Both the position numbers and the translations under genes were made by a program. The notes under the pieces are model-generated. The model was not told the origin of the DNA, ran no database searches, and worked only from the letters and a program-made list of their open reading frames with translations. From Diploptera punctata (lineage: Eukaryota > Arthropoda > Insecta > Blattodea > Blaberidae), in the NCBI GenBank assembly GCA_030220185.1, contig JASPKZ010007249.1, forward strand, positions 1,674,001-1,738,000: 64,000 nucleotides of DNA, read 5' to 3'. Positions 1 to 12,977 of this stretch are shown here, in pieces; positions within the stretch are counted from its first letter, which is position 1; the number at the start of each line of letters is the position of its first letter.

Positions 1-480
1 CTATTCAGTCCGCAAAAAATACACTTACCTATTAATTTAATTTATCCCCCCCCAAAACATATATATATATATATATATATCGTGAAAATCTCACGTACGT
101 AGGCTACCAGAGATCCTCAAGTTGATAGGCTCAACATGAAATTCTAAATGTAATCTCTCTTTTTCTAACAACTCATTCGAAATTTATTTAAAAATCGGTG
201 TTCTAAAATCATAATTAGCAATTTGTTATTCCATGTTTTTATACCTTTGTATGAATGAAATTCCTTTTTAAAATGGTGGCATATTTAATGTGGCAATGAA
301 GACAATGTGGCTGAAACTATCTATAGTAGGTTTAAATATTCGTGTGAGGTGAACCTTTTTGCGAATGGGTGATAGACTTCTCTGGCAGAGGGTACATTCT
401 GTCTACGTATTCGCATGGATACAACATTCACTTTGTAGATAAGTCCTTATTCTACTGAAATTGTTTTAAAATAATAATAT
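1..480. other. AT-rich non-coding sequence
   Basis: A short AT dinucleotide run lies at about 58-80 after a C-run. I see no coding region or recognisable repeat in the rest. Confidence 0.4.
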
Positions 481-506
481 TATTATTATTGTTATTATTA
501 TTAATA

Positions 507-568
<62 letters not shown>
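470..568. repeat. (ATT)n microsatellite
   Basis: About 95 bp of nearly perfect TTA/ATT trinucleotide repeat directly abutting the retrotransposon fragment that follows. The poly-leucine reading frame through it is not a gene. Confidence 0.9.
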
Positions 569-570
569 GA

Positions 571-707
571 CACCATCAGGAACGAGAAGGAAAGGACGAC
601 CAAATTTCACGTGGATCCAAGGGATTAGAGAAACTTTGAAGGATTGGGAAATAGAGGAAGAAATGTGTTATAGAGACGAATGGAGGGAAATTATAAAGCG
701 AAATTGA
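571..707 (+). pseudogene. Non-LTR retrotransposon fragment, C-terminal end
   Basis: The frame reads PSGTRRKGRPNFTWIQGIRE and ends REIIKRN plus stop. The basic GRRKRGRPxxTW-like motif and the terminal WR-x-I pattern resemble the C-terminal end of insect non-LTR retrotransposon polyproteins. Nothing upstream of the (ATT)n tract continues the frame. Confidence 0.55.
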
Positions 708-719
708 AGACAAATCATT

Positions 720-1830
720 GGTGCCGGAAAAAATGTATCAACATTGTTAAAACCGGAAATATATATTAAAATGCGTGATTTCATTTTGATTAGAAAATAG
801 ATTAACATGCCATCTATTGTTTTATTGGCCGCAGAATATAGGGAAATTCTATCGAAATTGATTTGACAGAAGTAATTTGAAATTGTTTATCAATGCCAAA
901 TAATGCATAAGAATCTCAAGTTATAAATATCCTGATAGTATTAGGAAACAACGGTAAAACCAATTTTTTTTATTTTTTAATCTAACAACTCCACATACAT
1001 AAAGAAAGTATTACGAGCAGACTGAAAGAAACTTAATTCAGTAAATTTGGAAGTATTCTAACGGAATAAGCTAGTAGCCAACTTCATTTTTATGTTTTTT
1101 TTTAAACAGAATTAGCGTGTCCGTACAATATTTTTGTAAGAAAATTTTCAATATTTCAAAACTGCAGGCGTGCTTTATATATTTTTCGCAAGCCATGTAC
1201 ACAGAAAAGTCGTTAAGTTGTAAGAGGACCTCTATAACCAACAGGATATAAAGCCAACAGCCTAACCAGAGTCGTAAATTACCTCATTTAGTAGTAAATT
1301 AAGCGTAAACGAGGCCAGATCTTGGATATAACTCTAAACTCTTTAATAATAAAGATCTTTCAGTAGGTCATGATTATAAAGTACATCACACATTCTGATT
1401 AATTTGTAACTAAATCTTGTATAACGCAACAAATTTAAGTTGTACGGCAAATTTAGTGTCGAGCTGTGAATCCGTTTAGGGATTAATACACTTAACAGTA
1501 ACAAGCTGGAAGCTGACATGAATTTTAATGGGATATGAAGCTTGTTTAAAATGTTTTAATCTTTTCACACATATTTAGCTACTTCAGTCATAAATTGGCG
1601 TTGATATAAATATATATTAAAATATGTCTCCTCGGATTGTCTGAGAGGAATATGACTATAGAGAAATAGTTTACGTCTTTTCATGGGTCCATAAGCATAA
1701 ATTAGCTTTTAGGCAAATATTTGGGACAATATTGCTTCATAGCTTGTGTTCGTCATGTGTCACTAGGTCTAACCTTTTAAGAGAGAAGTTCTATGATCGT
1801 TACATTTCTCAATAATCTAGCCTATATAAA
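720..1830. other. No recognised feature
   Basis: AT-rich sequence with frequent stops on all frames and no repeat family that recurs elsewhere in the window. Confidence 0.4.
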
Positions 1831-1833
1831 TAC

Positions 1834-2138
1834 CGTAGCGTAGTGGTTAAGGCACTGAGCTACAAGCCGGAGGGTCGAGGGTTCAAGTCCCGTTGGGGTC
1901 AGGATTTTTAAACTGACCCAAACCCTCTGACGGCACTATGGCCATGGGGGTCGACTCAGCCTCTAACGGAAATGAGTACCAGACGCTTGTTCTGGGGGTA
2001 AAGGCGGCCGTCACGCAGGGCTGACAACCCGGCTGACATAAAGTGCCGATTGTCTAGAAAAAGTGGGAGCCCTAACCTCCTACTACCCCAAGGGCCTCCG
2101 GGCCTGTTGTGGGATCACTTTACTTATATAAATAAATG
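1834..2138 (+). mobile_element. tRNA-derived SINE
   Basis: The head contains a box A-like TAGCGTAGTGGTTAAGGC (from about 1836) and a box B GGTTCAAGTCCC (about 1880), the internal pol III promoter layout of a tRNA-derived SINE. The body is GC-richer than its surroundings (about 1900-2120). It ends near 2138, directly against another repeat. Confidence 0.7.
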
Positions 2139-2360
2139 TCTGTTTGTCCTTCATGCGCTGCCATATCGTTCATCCGATTGTAAGGGCTTTTTGCAAAATG
2201 TTCAGGAAGGTTTTAGGCTAAAGAGAGTTGTAATACTCAAAATTGCTTCACCCCTAAAAATCACTCTTTTTAGTGAAAAGCGCGAAAAAACAGCTTTTTG
2301 GACGTTTAAATGGCTTACGCTGCCTAGACCATAACAAATACATCAAATTAATATACACAG

Positions 2361-2399
<39 letters not shown>

Positions 2400-2640
2400 C
2401 TACAAAAAAGTTCCGACAGCATGTGTTTATCTTTTACGGTTAATTCACAATAACCATTTTTGTCTTTTCATTCGTGTCAAGAAGATCGGAGTAAGTAGAT
2501 TCCCGGACAAGCGTAGCAGCACATGGTGGGTATTCTTTGACGGATAGGCCTAACTCACAATAACGAATTTTGTCTTCCAGCTCATTTATGCCAAGAAGAT
2601 CGGGATAAGTAGATTCCTGTACAACACCGGGTAATAAGCA
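2139..2640 (+). mobile_element. Helitron-like non-autonomous repeat, copy 1
   Basis: This matches, in the opposite orientation, the repeat at 18594-19090. Shared blocks include GTTCAGGAAGGTTTTAGGCT, CACCCCTAAAAATCACTCTT and AGTAGATTCCCGG. The 3' part repeats twice: a CACAATAAC...AAGAAGATCGG...AGTAGATTCC block at about 2447-2503 recurs at about 2558-2615. An AT run sits at about 2369-2395. It ends in a GGGTAATAAG-like stretch. The Helitron assignment is tentative. Confidence 0.4.
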
Positions 2641-3415
2641 CGGAGTATCTAAAAATAATTACGATATTCATCATCCTTCACCGGTGTGGAAAGCAACGGG
2701 AAGCTACCACACGTACAATTCCCTAGTAAAGCTGCAAGCATAGCATGAAAATGCTATGATTGCAGTGAAGGACTTGCCTTGGGGCAGAATTACTATGGAT
2801 GGATAAATTGTTTATTACTTTTCCTTTTACTTACTCAGCTAAACATAAAACACATTAATTTTCATTTATTTAGGCTTGGAGGGCTAGCGATATATAAATT
2901 GATTGTTAAAATTTGTAAAAGTTTAAAATAGTAGGTAGCTAGGCAATCGGCCTTCGAGAGTGTGTAATCCCGGTTGTCTAGAGGTTACATTGCTCGCCTC
3001 CGTATCCGAAGTTCGCGGATACAGGAAGTAAAAGTACTGTGCATAGTTTCCTTAGAAAAGAAAGTAAAATATTGGCCTCGCGTTTTAGATTTACGGAACA
3101 ACCACAAGCATGAAATAGAGCAAAATATGTTTTTTTGTGATTTGCGATGCGAATGACCTGATATTAAAGAACGTCGTTAAATAACGACGTTAACCTCTTT
3201 ACCACACTGTGAAATTAATACTTCTCAGTCACTCTTATAATAAATTGTAAATTTCGATGCTATTAGATTTTTGTTAAGTTTTTTGAGGATTGGAAACTTG
3301 AAACGAGTGTTAATAATTCCTTTGTTTTGCGATTATTTTATGTCAATATTTATTTATGCAATGTCACCAGGTTGTGACATTTGTGGCATTCTCCCTGGCA
3401 TTGGCGAAATTGTAA
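2641..3415. other. No recognised gene
   Basis: AT-rich non-coding sequence. The 60-codon open frame at 2974-3156 has no recognisable family and looks accidental. Confidence 0.4.
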
Positions 3416-3419
3416 TTCA

Positions 3420-3617
3420 CTTCTGATGTTATGTTATCCCGTTGACATGATGATGGATGATAAATGATAACGAACCACCAGGATTGTCCTTAAACCTAAA
3501 TTCCAAAACATGGCCGACTACATGAAAAATTCCAGTGGTCTGAGCGGGAATCGAACCCAGGACACTTATGAAGTGTAATCAGAATGTCTGACTACAAGGC
3601 CACGAGGCTGGTCTTAT
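3420..3617 (-). mobile_element. tRNA-derived SINE, reverse orientation, decayed
   Basis: Read on the - strand it begins ACCAGCCTCGTGGCCTTGTA and has box B GGTTCGATTCCCG, followed by a body with CATGTTTTGGAATTTAGG and ATGATAAATGATAACG (+ strand complement seen at 3440-3520). The same family occurs at 61765-62085 and, more distantly, at 42223 and 33175. Confidence 0.65.
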
Positions 3618-4242
3618 GCCAGTAGTCTACTCTTGATGGCACTTTAAATTTATTTCGATCATTATATTTTAATTTACACCACACAATTAAGTCCTAGATT
3701 AATTATCATGAATTTGTAGATGTATGGGATTTGTATCTGTGATCTCAAGGAATAAGTACAAAACCGCCACTCTTCAGGAAAGCTTTTTTTTTTAAACCAA
3801 GAATTTGCACTACTCTTATAACTGAGATACTAGCAATCAAACTTCTTTATACTTCGGGGGAAAAAAAATCCTAGGTTACGAACTTCTTCGCAGAAGGCTT
3901 AGGAGTTGATCAGAGTACACTTAAATAATTTAATAATATATTCCTTGTGACAACATATAATTATGTAGACTTTTCCTTGAAAATCAAAATGGTGGTCATA
4001 CAGAAGTACTATGTAATTTGCTAATAAGCATAGGCAGTTTTAATAATATAGGACTAATGGATTTAATCAATATATTTTAAAAACCTTAACAATATACCTA
4101 CAAAATTTATAAAAATGCAACATTTCCTTTAAATGCTTATTAGGCTTACGCTTATTGTGCTCCAATGTTTAGATTATTTATCTTTGTTATTATTCATTAT
4201 TTTCCCTCTTATTTAAGATAATTATATTTCAATTTTGCATCA

Positions 4243-4345
4243 CCATGGCATGGCCGGTTGAGTTTCCACTCCAACGGCCTGTGTTCGATTCCCATGGATT
4301 AGGATATTTTAAGTCTCCATCGTCGGTTTGTGCTTGTATTATTCG
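4243..4345 (+). mobile_element. Decayed SINE head
   Basis: TGGCCGGTTGAGTTTCC (box A-like) and GTGTTCGATTCCCATGG (box B-like), spaced as in the other tRNA-headed SINEs here. No clear body or tail. Confidence 0.4.
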
Positions 4346-4349
4346 TATT

Positions 4350-5840
4350 GTCCTGTTTCCAGTGTTAGTCCTGGCATTCTGCTAACCTCATATCAAAGTA
4401 GACGTGCCGCGTTGTATCTGTCTGATGTGTGGTTCAGAGTTCCTGCTCCATATCTACATGCGGCCTTGATTTGTAAGTCCCATGTAGTAGTATACAATCT
4501 ACATAAAGAGGGAGGAAAGGTAACGAAAAAGAATGACATAATAAATTGTATTTATTTTTGACGTCTTATTAGTATATGTAATTACCAATTAGGTAAAATA
4601 TATCTTAATTGTAATAATTACCCGGTTGTTAAATAAGGAATTTCTATGACTTATGTGGCATCTTAAGAAGATATAATTTTCCGGATTAGTAATGAAAACA
4701 AGAATTACATTAAGTTTGTAATTAAGAAACATGTTTTATTGAGTAATGGAACAGGGTATTTTTCCTACATAAAATACTAAATTCAATTTACCAAGGTTCC
4801 GTTCACATCATTTAGTATTATTTAAACAAGGATGTTTGTGTTACATAAGTAGTTGTTACGATCGAGACATTTCAAGAAACAACTTCTTTTCATTTTACGA
4901 AATATGAACATAATTTTATACCAGTATATATAGTTCAAACGAGTACTCAATCAGAATAATCAGTGCTACTATGATTTACGTTGTCCGTTGAATAGAAAAT
5001 TGAACCAAAGTATTAAAATATGCCTTGTTCCTACATTTAGAACCAAATTATTTAAAAAAGTAGAAATATGTGCGTACTATTTTAGATATTTAGGTATAGA
5101 AAGTTACATAGTTTATATTTTTATTTTATTGTTTCAAATCGTATTCATTTTACAAAATTAATTGTATATGACCTCTGTGTCGAGAAGCAATCTCCAATTG
5201 GAGTCAAATTTGTCATCTTCTAGTTAAAGATTACATATTTCGTGATTCATGCCAATGAAAAATGACCTAAGCTACGTTTTATGATCAAGATAATGCAACC
5301 ACAACGGTTAGCTTATAGTTGCCAATCTACACTGAGAAATGTGGAATTAGCAGTGAAAAAAAATGAAAGAACAAAAACAGTCTAGCATAAACTGGATGTC
5401 ATAAGTGTCATCAAATAAATTGACAGGGAAGTTTGTCAAATTGCCAACATACCAACAAATTGAAAGAAGAATACACATTATCCACATGGAGGCCTACTTT
5501 CTATGTTGACTTTCAGAACAAATTTTGATCTTACCCAGACCAGACGAAGGTTCCACTTTCCACAGAAATTTGGTAGAAGGGTGTAATGTAGTATATCACC
5601 AACCTAGGTTGACTATCTTACGTATATCACCTTATAAAACATAGGCTTCTGAAATATAATAATGAACTCTTAATTCAGAATTATAAATATGCATTATTTG
5701 TTTATCGCAATGATTTGATAATGTCTTCCAAGTTTCGCTTTTACAGACATTGGTTAAAAGTGCGAAAACCATGTTCATTGCTTATTTTTAACAAAAAAAT
5801 GTTCGGTGAACTAGTTTCTGGTTCATAAATTTGAATGCTC
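4350..5840. other. No recognised feature
   Basis: AT-rich sequence. The 77-codon frame at 4328-4561 is not recognisable. Confidence 0.4.
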
Positions 5841-5844
5841 AGTA

Positions 5845-6096
5845 TTAACTAACTCGCACTATCAAACCCTTAGGTTCATGGCCGCTCTCCATACATCTAT
5901 ATCCTGAGCCAATGTTTTCCAAACATTCCCTCTGTAATCTACTTCCCTCAAATCATGTTTAATATTATTCTCTCGCCTCATTCTTGGTCTACCAACTAGG
6001 CGCTTTTCCTCTGGTTTTCCTACTAGTAGCTTCCATGTCCCTCTTTCATTCTCCATTCGTGCCACATGTCCTGCCCATCGTAGAGTACAAGACTGA
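5845..6096 (-). pseudogene. Non-LTR retrotransposon 3' end (family L1a)
   Basis: The - strand reads RWAGHVARMENERGTWKLLV, then GKPEEKRLVGRPRMRREN, ...DVWRAAMNLRV. This is the C-terminal region found after the reverse transcriptase in RTE-like insect elements. The + strand edge ACTAACTCGCACTATCAAAC is the characteristic 3' end of this family. It is truncated at its 5' side. Confidence 0.75.
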
Positions 6097-6099
6097 ATG

Positions 6100-7345
6100 C
6101 ACAATATTATAATGCATTATTCATGTATCTCTCATTGAATTCTGAGCATTATATAGTGCAGTTATTAGCCGAAAATTATGATTGCAATCGCGAAACTTCG
6201 CGCAGACCGTTAATGTGATGCAGGTAGTTCATATTTTTCATTTCTCCTCTTACAAGAACTTAGGCCTACCATAATTTATCGTAGTATATATTAATTATAG
6301 ATTTGTTACTTCAAAAGACACTTAATTTACGTATTATCAAACCTATCCCAATGCATCATCAATATTAATAGAAACAATTATTTCAATCCAACAGCAACTT
6401 CGAGCTTGCGGGGGGAACACTAAATTGCTGGCATCGAAATTAAACTAGGGACTGTTTAACAAATTGTCACAAAGATTATTGTTATTTAGATACTATGAAC
6501 ATAACACTGTTTATGTTAGAGAGCACATAATAAAAATTTCATGATTGAAGAACTTGTAATTTTAGGCACTCCGATTTGGTACATAAAGATATTAACGTAT
6601 GGCAAAATATTTTATTATCGGTATATTAAAGCAATTTGACTGTGTAGAAATCGATCGCAATTATCGATAAAGCATTTTTATGCACGAATTTTAGTTTCAG
6701 TTTGATGAATAAAGTAACAAATTTCCACTGTTAAAATGTATTATTAAAATAATGTGCAGTGTTTCAGAATTTAATAAGGATTTAATGAAAATAATTGCAA
6801 AATATTTATTGCATCAATACTTTTTTTTAGCTACATGAAAGCTGAGACTCATATATCACATATTTCAAAACAACCATCTTTTAGAAGTGTTCCAATGATG
6901 ATTAGCATTAATAATATTACTAAATATAATAAAAAATCACGATGACATCCTTTTAGGCTTATTGTATTTGCGAACCATTTGTATGTATGCCATTGAGCGC
7001 AAGTCGTAATTACGCGAATATGGAGAGTTTCTAAACAAATATTCTCAACGTTGGTTTCATTCCTTGCATTTCCACGTGACTCGTGGATCTAAGCAGAGAA
7101 AGGCCAAGGCTCTGAAGCTTCGGGGCACCGTGTGAAAGTTGAGTCTCCAGTAAAAGAGAAGTAAATAAGTTCTCCAATATGCACGCAATAAGTAACACAT
7201 TAAATGAAATAAAGACATATAACCTAATAATTTAAGAAAATTTGTATACAGGAAAAGTTCATATAGCTTTGTAATAATCTTAAAATTATTTCAAACTGTC
7301 CTACATTTAATTAAATATTGTAGACATAATGTTGAAGTACTGAGC
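6100..7345. other. No recognised feature
   Basis: AT-rich non-coding sequence without a coding region or a repeat that recurs elsewhere in the window. Confidence 0.4.
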
Positions 7346-7350
7346 AGTGA

Positions 7351-7640
7351 TAACTAACTCACTGGCACTATCGAACCCGTACGCTCATGGCCGCGCGGAC
7401 ATAAGCTCTCCATACATCCCTAACCCGAGCTAATATTTTCAATCATTCCCTGTATAATCTACTTCCCTCAAATCATAGTTAATGTTATTCTCCCACCTCA
7501 ATTCTCGGTCTACCATCTGGGCGTTTTCCCCTCTGGTTTTCCTACAAGAAGTTTCCATGCACGTCTTTCATTCCCCATTCGTGCCACATGTCCTGCCCAT
7601 TGCAGTCTACGAGACTTAACTGTTCTTATATCTGGCTTCC
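7351..7640 (-). pseudogene. Non-LTR retrotransposon 3' end (family L1a)
   Basis: Starts on the + strand with TAACTCACTGGCACTATCGA and carries the complement of the family C-terminus (GCGCGGACATAAGCTCTCCA, CTGGTTTTCCTACAAGAAG). Several frameshifts break the frame. Confidence 0.75.
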
Positions 7641-8147
7641 TACTCCGTACGGCCTATAATGATTATTATTCATTTAGGTTTGTATGATATTTACGTAATA
7701 TAATTTTAAACATTGGCTAATCGTTTCTTGCATTCCGTCTTCTAGATTCACTTGAATGCTATTAGTAACGGCAAACATGGACACGAGGTGTGCAGGATCA
7801 TATTGAATTAGTATTATTTATAATTGGATTCGAGGAAATATATAAACATTTTATCAAATGTTATAAAAACCTATTCATGCCATATTCTGTAGCACCCAAA
7901 ATAAAGCTGGCTGTCTTGGGAAGTATTTTGTTCATGTCATGGAAAAAACTTAATTAGAAAACTAATACTTCCGGATTATTGATATCGGAAAGAAATGTTT
8001 TATGAAAATTCTTAAAAATAATAAAATTTTATCAATAAGGAAATGTTTTGTAAAATAAAATGGTAAATAAAAGCAATACTGTGTTTTTGCGTATTTTATA
8101 ATCAAATAAAATGCTTAAAAAATTCGGAAATCCAAACATAAATAAAT

Positions 8148-8151
<4 letters not shown>

Positions 8152-8216
<65 letters not shown>

Positions 8217-8218
8217 GC
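8152..8218. repeat. (AT)n-(AC)n compound microsatellite
   Basis: About 40 bp of alternating AT followed by about 25 bp of CA repeat. The YIYIYI/VCVCV reading frame through it is an artefact. Confidence 0.9.
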
Positions 8219-8430
8219 ACGTGCACACGGTATATAATACGGTAATCAACTTTTGTTTCTTGACTTGATTAATGAATCGGTTTACGCTCGCTTAAATCTG
8301 GGTTTGAGATATTTGAAGTAAAAGAATTCATCATTTTTATCTGGCAAGATAATTGTCGATTTAGCGATGTATGGTATTACAGAAAAATTCAAAATCCAAA
8401 CTATGAAACTGATGTTAAACGAGTTTTTAT

Positions 8431-9006
8431 CGTTAAGTTTTTCAAATTCTGGAAATGCGTGCTATTATGCATTGCAGAGACTCTTGATGTCCCAACTCCT
8501 TTCAAAAAACGTTAAACTGAAAATATATAAAACTATAACTCTACCAGTTATATTATATGGGTGTGAAAAATGGACTCTTACTTTAAGGGAGGAAAGGAGA
8601 TTACAAGTATTTGAGAATAAAGTACTTAGGAAAAATTTTGGACCAGAGAGAGATGAACAGACAGGTGAATGGAGAAGACTACATAACAATGAACTACATG
8701 GTCTTTATGGGAAGCCAGATATAATAAGAAGAGTTAAGTCTCGTAGACTGCGATGGGCAGGACATGTTGCACGTATGGGGAATGAAAGACTTGCATGGAA
8801 GCTTCTTGTAGGAAAGCCAGAAGGAAAACGTCCAGTTGGTAGACCAAGAATGAGGTGGGAGAATAACATTAACTATGATTTGAGGGAAGTAGATTATACA
8901 GGGAATGATTGGAAAGCATTAGCTCAGGATAGGGATGTATGGAGAGCTTATGTCCGCGCGGCCATGAACCTACGGGTTCGATAGTGCCAGTGAGTAAGTG
9001 AGTAAG
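8431..9006 (+). pseudogene. Non-LTR retrotransposon 3' end (family L1a), best-preserved copy
   Basis: An open frame ends at 8982-8984 and holds the end of the reverse-transcriptase domain and the C-terminal region: ACYYALQRLLMSQLLSKN, LPVILYGCEKWTLTLREERR, VFENKVLRKNFGPERDEQTG, LRWAGHVARMGNERLAWKLL, GRPRMRWENN, AYVRAAMNLRVR. The RT palm with the catalytic aspartates is absent, so the copy is 5'-truncated at about 8431, the usual result of target-primed reverse transcription. The 3' end is GATAGTGCCAGTGAGTAAGT with a short GTAAGTGA-type tail. It cannot be autonomous. Confidence 0.85.
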
Positions 9007-9009
9007 TTT

Positions 9010-10645
9010 TCAAATTGCTAAATGTGTGACTAAATCAATTACTTAGACACTTAATGGTTTTGAAAGCTTCAGACGTAAAATTTCCATGACATTTAATGAG
9101 CTGTAATAATACTATTAGTTCACGTGTACTACTTGTGTGGCCTGGTTCTTCCATTTGAAAATTTTCCTAATATCAGTGAAGCTGTCCATATGTTTTCTTT
9201 TCAAGGAATATAATGAGGATAAACTTGTTGAATGTTGAAAGTAAAAGTAACCAATTGTAACGTAAACGGGAAAACCACATCCTGAATAGGCATCCCAAAG
9301 TCATCTTTATTTTTGTGTTAATCAGAAAAAAAGTTTTTTCGGGAAATTTGGACACTATTTCATCATCCTGGCCCGATGATAGTTATCTAACATAGTAATC
9401 TCTGTATTAAGATAATACATTCTTTTTTTTTTTGTTTAGTGATATTAGTATAACATTTCTTATGTTTTACAGTAACTTACATTGCAGACCGACTGCTAGC
9501 AAATTATCCAAATTATGCCTGGTATAATATATTTTAAAATGCTGCCCCGTATGTTCTATTTTCATCACCATAATCCAGTAGCTCTATTTAGGAGCATTGG
9601 ACATCAGTAAGTCGTTTTCGACAGAACACGATTACTGGCAACAGCTTTTATTTAATTTCAAGAATTTCGTATCCTCTTCACCTCATAGACAGCTTCCAGC
9701 TTTAACATGGACGTCCTCAATTCCAATCAAGGGCACGCCTTTCAACAGAGTCCGAGTAGCCTATCCAGCGCCATTTTCTCCTAATTTGCACCTGTACCGG
9801 TTCCTCACCAGCTATCCCACAAGACTTCGTTTCTTAAAACTTCAGGTTAATGTAAATTGAATATTCTACGCAAACAGCGATTTATAAATGTTTTACCATT
9901 TGTTGCATCTTATAATGAGGTAACCAGGTTTCTGATCCATATAATAATATAGACTTAACATTGCTTTCTGAATCTTATTTTATGTTTAGTATTTCTTGAA
10001 ATATTTGTATTTTTTCAGGTATTTCTCAGGGCCATAAAGGCAATATTTGCTTTGTTTTGGTTTAGTGGGGTTAATTGAAGTGATGGTATAATTACTGTAT
10101 GTACGCTAAAGTAAAACTTCTTAATCAATTGAACCAATTGATCCACTTGAATTTAATATAAATTTTTGATAGAATAAAAACCAGTGGACATTAAATCCAA
10201 AGGAATTGGCATAAATGCTAATTTTTTCGGACAAAATTGATATGCAAATATACGCCAAACCTGAGTGACACATATGTAGGCTATATAACATTTTTTCTTT
10301 GAGACTTTATTTATACTCGAGGCATTCTTATTTCAGCTATATCATGCCCATAATGTTTACTCAATATTTACTAATTTGTAAACATATTTAAGGAATAATG
10401 ATAAAAATGTATATCAAACTGAATATTCCTGTGCTTCAGATTTATATTTTTAATCTTATTTACGTTCATACCTGTATTATATTTTATTTATTTAATAATG
10501 GACATAGCAATTATCCTCCAAAGATAAGTTATATGTATTAGCTCAAAAACACTTTGTTCATTAGCTCAAAAATAATTTGTCCAATTTTCGAAAAAAAATA
10601 GTGTAAATAAACTTCTTATTGTACCCATTATTTATCGACGAACCC
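9010..10645. other. No clear feature; possible old repeat matter
   Basis: Open frames at 9173-9355 (-) and 9597-9860 (+) match no family I recognise. The stretch at about 9890-9990 has the flavour of a reversed retrotransposon fragment, but I cannot support it. Confidence 0.3.
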
Positions 10646-10650
10646 TCGAT

Positions 10651-11265
10651 ACCTAGGGACGATAATCACAAATAGGAATGAGATGCACAAAGAAATTAAA
10701 CATAGGCTCAATTCTAGAAATGAATGCTATTATGCATTACATGCACTCTTGTCATCCCAACTCCTTTAAAATAGTTGAACCAAAGATATATAGAACTGTT
10801 ATTCTACCAGTTATATTATATGGATGCGAAGCATGGACTCATATTTTAAGGGAGAAAAGGAGATTACGAGTATTTGAGAATAAAGTACTTAGGAAAATTT
10901 TTGGACCAAAGAGAGATGAACAGACAGGTGAATGGAGAAGACTTACATAACAGTGAACTACATGGTCTTTATAGGAAGCCAGATATAATAACAGTTAAGT
11001 CTCGTAGACTGCGATGAGAGAACATGTGGCACGAATGGGGAATGAAAGACGTGCATGGAAGCTTCTTGTAGGAAAACCAGAGGGAAGACGCCCAGTTGGT
11101 AGGCCAAGAATGAGGTGGGACAATGACATTAACCATGATTTGAAGGAAGTAGATTATACAGGGAATTATTGAAAAACATTAGCTCAGATAGGGTTGTATG
11201 GAGAGCTTATGTCCGCGCGGCCATGAACCTACGGGTTCGATAGTGCCAGTGAGTTAGTTAGGTAC
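10651..11265 (+). pseudogene. Non-LTR retrotransposon 3' end (family L1a)
   Basis: Begins with ATAATCACAAATAGGAATGA, the same internal start region as the copy at 17056, and ends GATAGTGCCAGTGAGTTAGT. The frame carries VILPVILYGCEAWTHILREK and FGPKRDEQTGEWRR; frameshifts follow at about 10950 and 11010. Confidence 0.8.
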
Positions 11266-11783
11266 CCATTATAAAATATATTTCGGTATTTTGAAGGAAT
11301 GCCAAACTAAAGAAATGGGGTTAAAAATAGCTTGTACAAAAATAGTACTGTATATAATTTGGTAATGAACTAGGGCCTTGTTGAGAAAGGTGTCAATTCT
11401 TTAGACACGTGATCTGTCTGCACCTTAAACTTGTTTGACTTGAATGTGATACGTAAACTTCGGAACAACTTTCACTCTTGTGGATTAATAACGCTTGTCC
11501 TTTTAAAAGAGGAAGAGTGTTGAATTAATTTTAAATTTTCATTTCTGAGAATACGCGACTACAGTATATTTAAAATTTACTTCAAACGTGTCGAATTTAA
11601 CAAATAGGCTACGCTTTCCTCGTTTATATAGTACTAAATTAAAATTAATAAATTCATAGGAAGATTTTCTGGTAGTATAACAATGGTAACTTTAATTTAG
11701 TAATTACATTAATATATGCTAGTTTATATTTTGAACTGTTTCTGTAACAATTCTATTTTTCCTATAATGTTAAGTAAATGTTA

Positions 11784-12016
11784 CTAACTTACTGGCACTA
11801 TAGAACCCGGAAGTTCATTGCCGCGCGGACATAAGCTCTCCATACATCCCTATCCAGAGCTAATGTTTTCCAAGCGTTCGCTGTATAATCTACTTCCCCC
11901 AAATTATAGTTAATGTTATTCTCCCACCTCATTCTTGGTCTACCGACTGGGCGTTTTCCCTCTGGTTTTCCTACAAGAAGCTTCCATGCACGTTTTCATT
12001 CCTCATTCGTGCCATA
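11784..12016 (-). pseudogene. Non-LTR retrotransposon 3' end (family L1a)
   Basis: Reverse-oriented copy with + strand edge TTACTGGCACTATAGAACCC. It is truncated after CATTCGTGCCATATATG. Confidence 0.75.
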
Positions 12017-12019
12017 TAT

Positions 12020-12648
12020 GTAGGTTAATGTAATTTAGCTTAAGGATTTGTATGCTGGAATAATTTACTTAATTTAAAATGTTTATCCAGGTCTGTAATG
12101 TATGAAATACAAATAGACCATAATGATAAAGTATTTTAATAATTTTATTTATTAGCCGATAAGATTTTAATCGCCGATACTTTCTTACGTATGTTAAGAG
12201 AAAAATAGCTGGCGTCACATTTTAGCAGAGCCTTTCTTTCTTTTTTTTTTTCTTCTTGTAAGCTGAGAATCTTTGTTTTAATATATACAACATTGTCATT
12301 CGAAACTAACGGAAATATTATGGATGAGGTTATGTGGACCTAATTGTAACCAGACAATTCGCTAGAATTTCTGGCATCAGTTTTATTGAACCACTGAGAC
12401 ACACTTGCATTGCGACAAATAAAGGAGCATGCAGCATACATAGTTTTGATTTTGTATTTTCATTGTTTGCGCAATTCTCTTGAAAATGCCAAAGACTTGC
12501 TATTATACAATAACGAGGTCGGAAGAGAAAAGTCGATCTATAGTAAAACCTTATTAATCCAGACCAAGTGGGCTCAGGATTGTCCGAATTAACAGGAATT
12601 AAAGAACAACTGGTCAGATTTTATGGCATGTTATAATAATTGGCAGCT
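12020..12648. other. No recognised feature
   Basis: AT-rich non-coding sequence with a short T-rich run near 12235. Confidence 0.4.
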
Positions 12649-12660
12649 TAGTGTTAAGGG

Positions 12661-12977
12661 TCCCGCGCCGTAGCCGAGTGGTTAAGGCAGGAAGCCTTGG
12701 CACTGGTTCGAGTCTCCATGGGGGAAGAAATTTTCTCGTAGTATTTCGGCCAGTATGGGACCGGTGCCCACCCAGCATCGTGATGCATTTGGGTAGCTAC
12801 AATAAGTAGCGGCTCCAGGTTGAGAAAACCAGCTATAACGGCTGGGGGACTTGACATGTTGACCACATGTCACCCCTACACTGGCTGATTATCATCTACA
12901 TATGTGATTGACACATGTGGATGTGAGGCCAGCCGGCTGGTAGGCTAAGGGCCTTGTAGGTCTGTCGCGCCAGGAGT
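12661..12977 (+). mobile_element. tRNA-derived SINE with target-site duplication
   Basis: Box A TAGCCGAGTGGTTAAGGC and box B GGTTCGAGTCTCC lie at the head, followed by a roughly 250-bp body ending CTGTCGCGCCAGGAGT. The 11-bp direct repeat AGTGTTAAGGG flanks it at 12650-12660 and 12978-12988. A second full copy lies at 30533-30874. The open frames on the - strand across it are not genes. Confidence 0.85.

Noticed and set aside
489..707. 72-codon open frame with a poly-leucine N-terminus
   Set aside because: The leucines come from an (ATT)n microsatellite; only the C-terminal part resembles a retrotransposon fragment.
8032..8226. Open frame with VCVCV and YIYIYI runs
   Set aside because: Translation of an AC/AT microsatellite.
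9597..9860. 87-codon + strand open frame
   Set aside because: No recognisable motif, no splice context and no codon pattern distinct from its surroundings; left as unassigned sequence.
12654..12873. Overlapping - strand open frames
   Set aside because: They lie within a tRNA-derived SINE and recur with it at 30555-30758; incidental.
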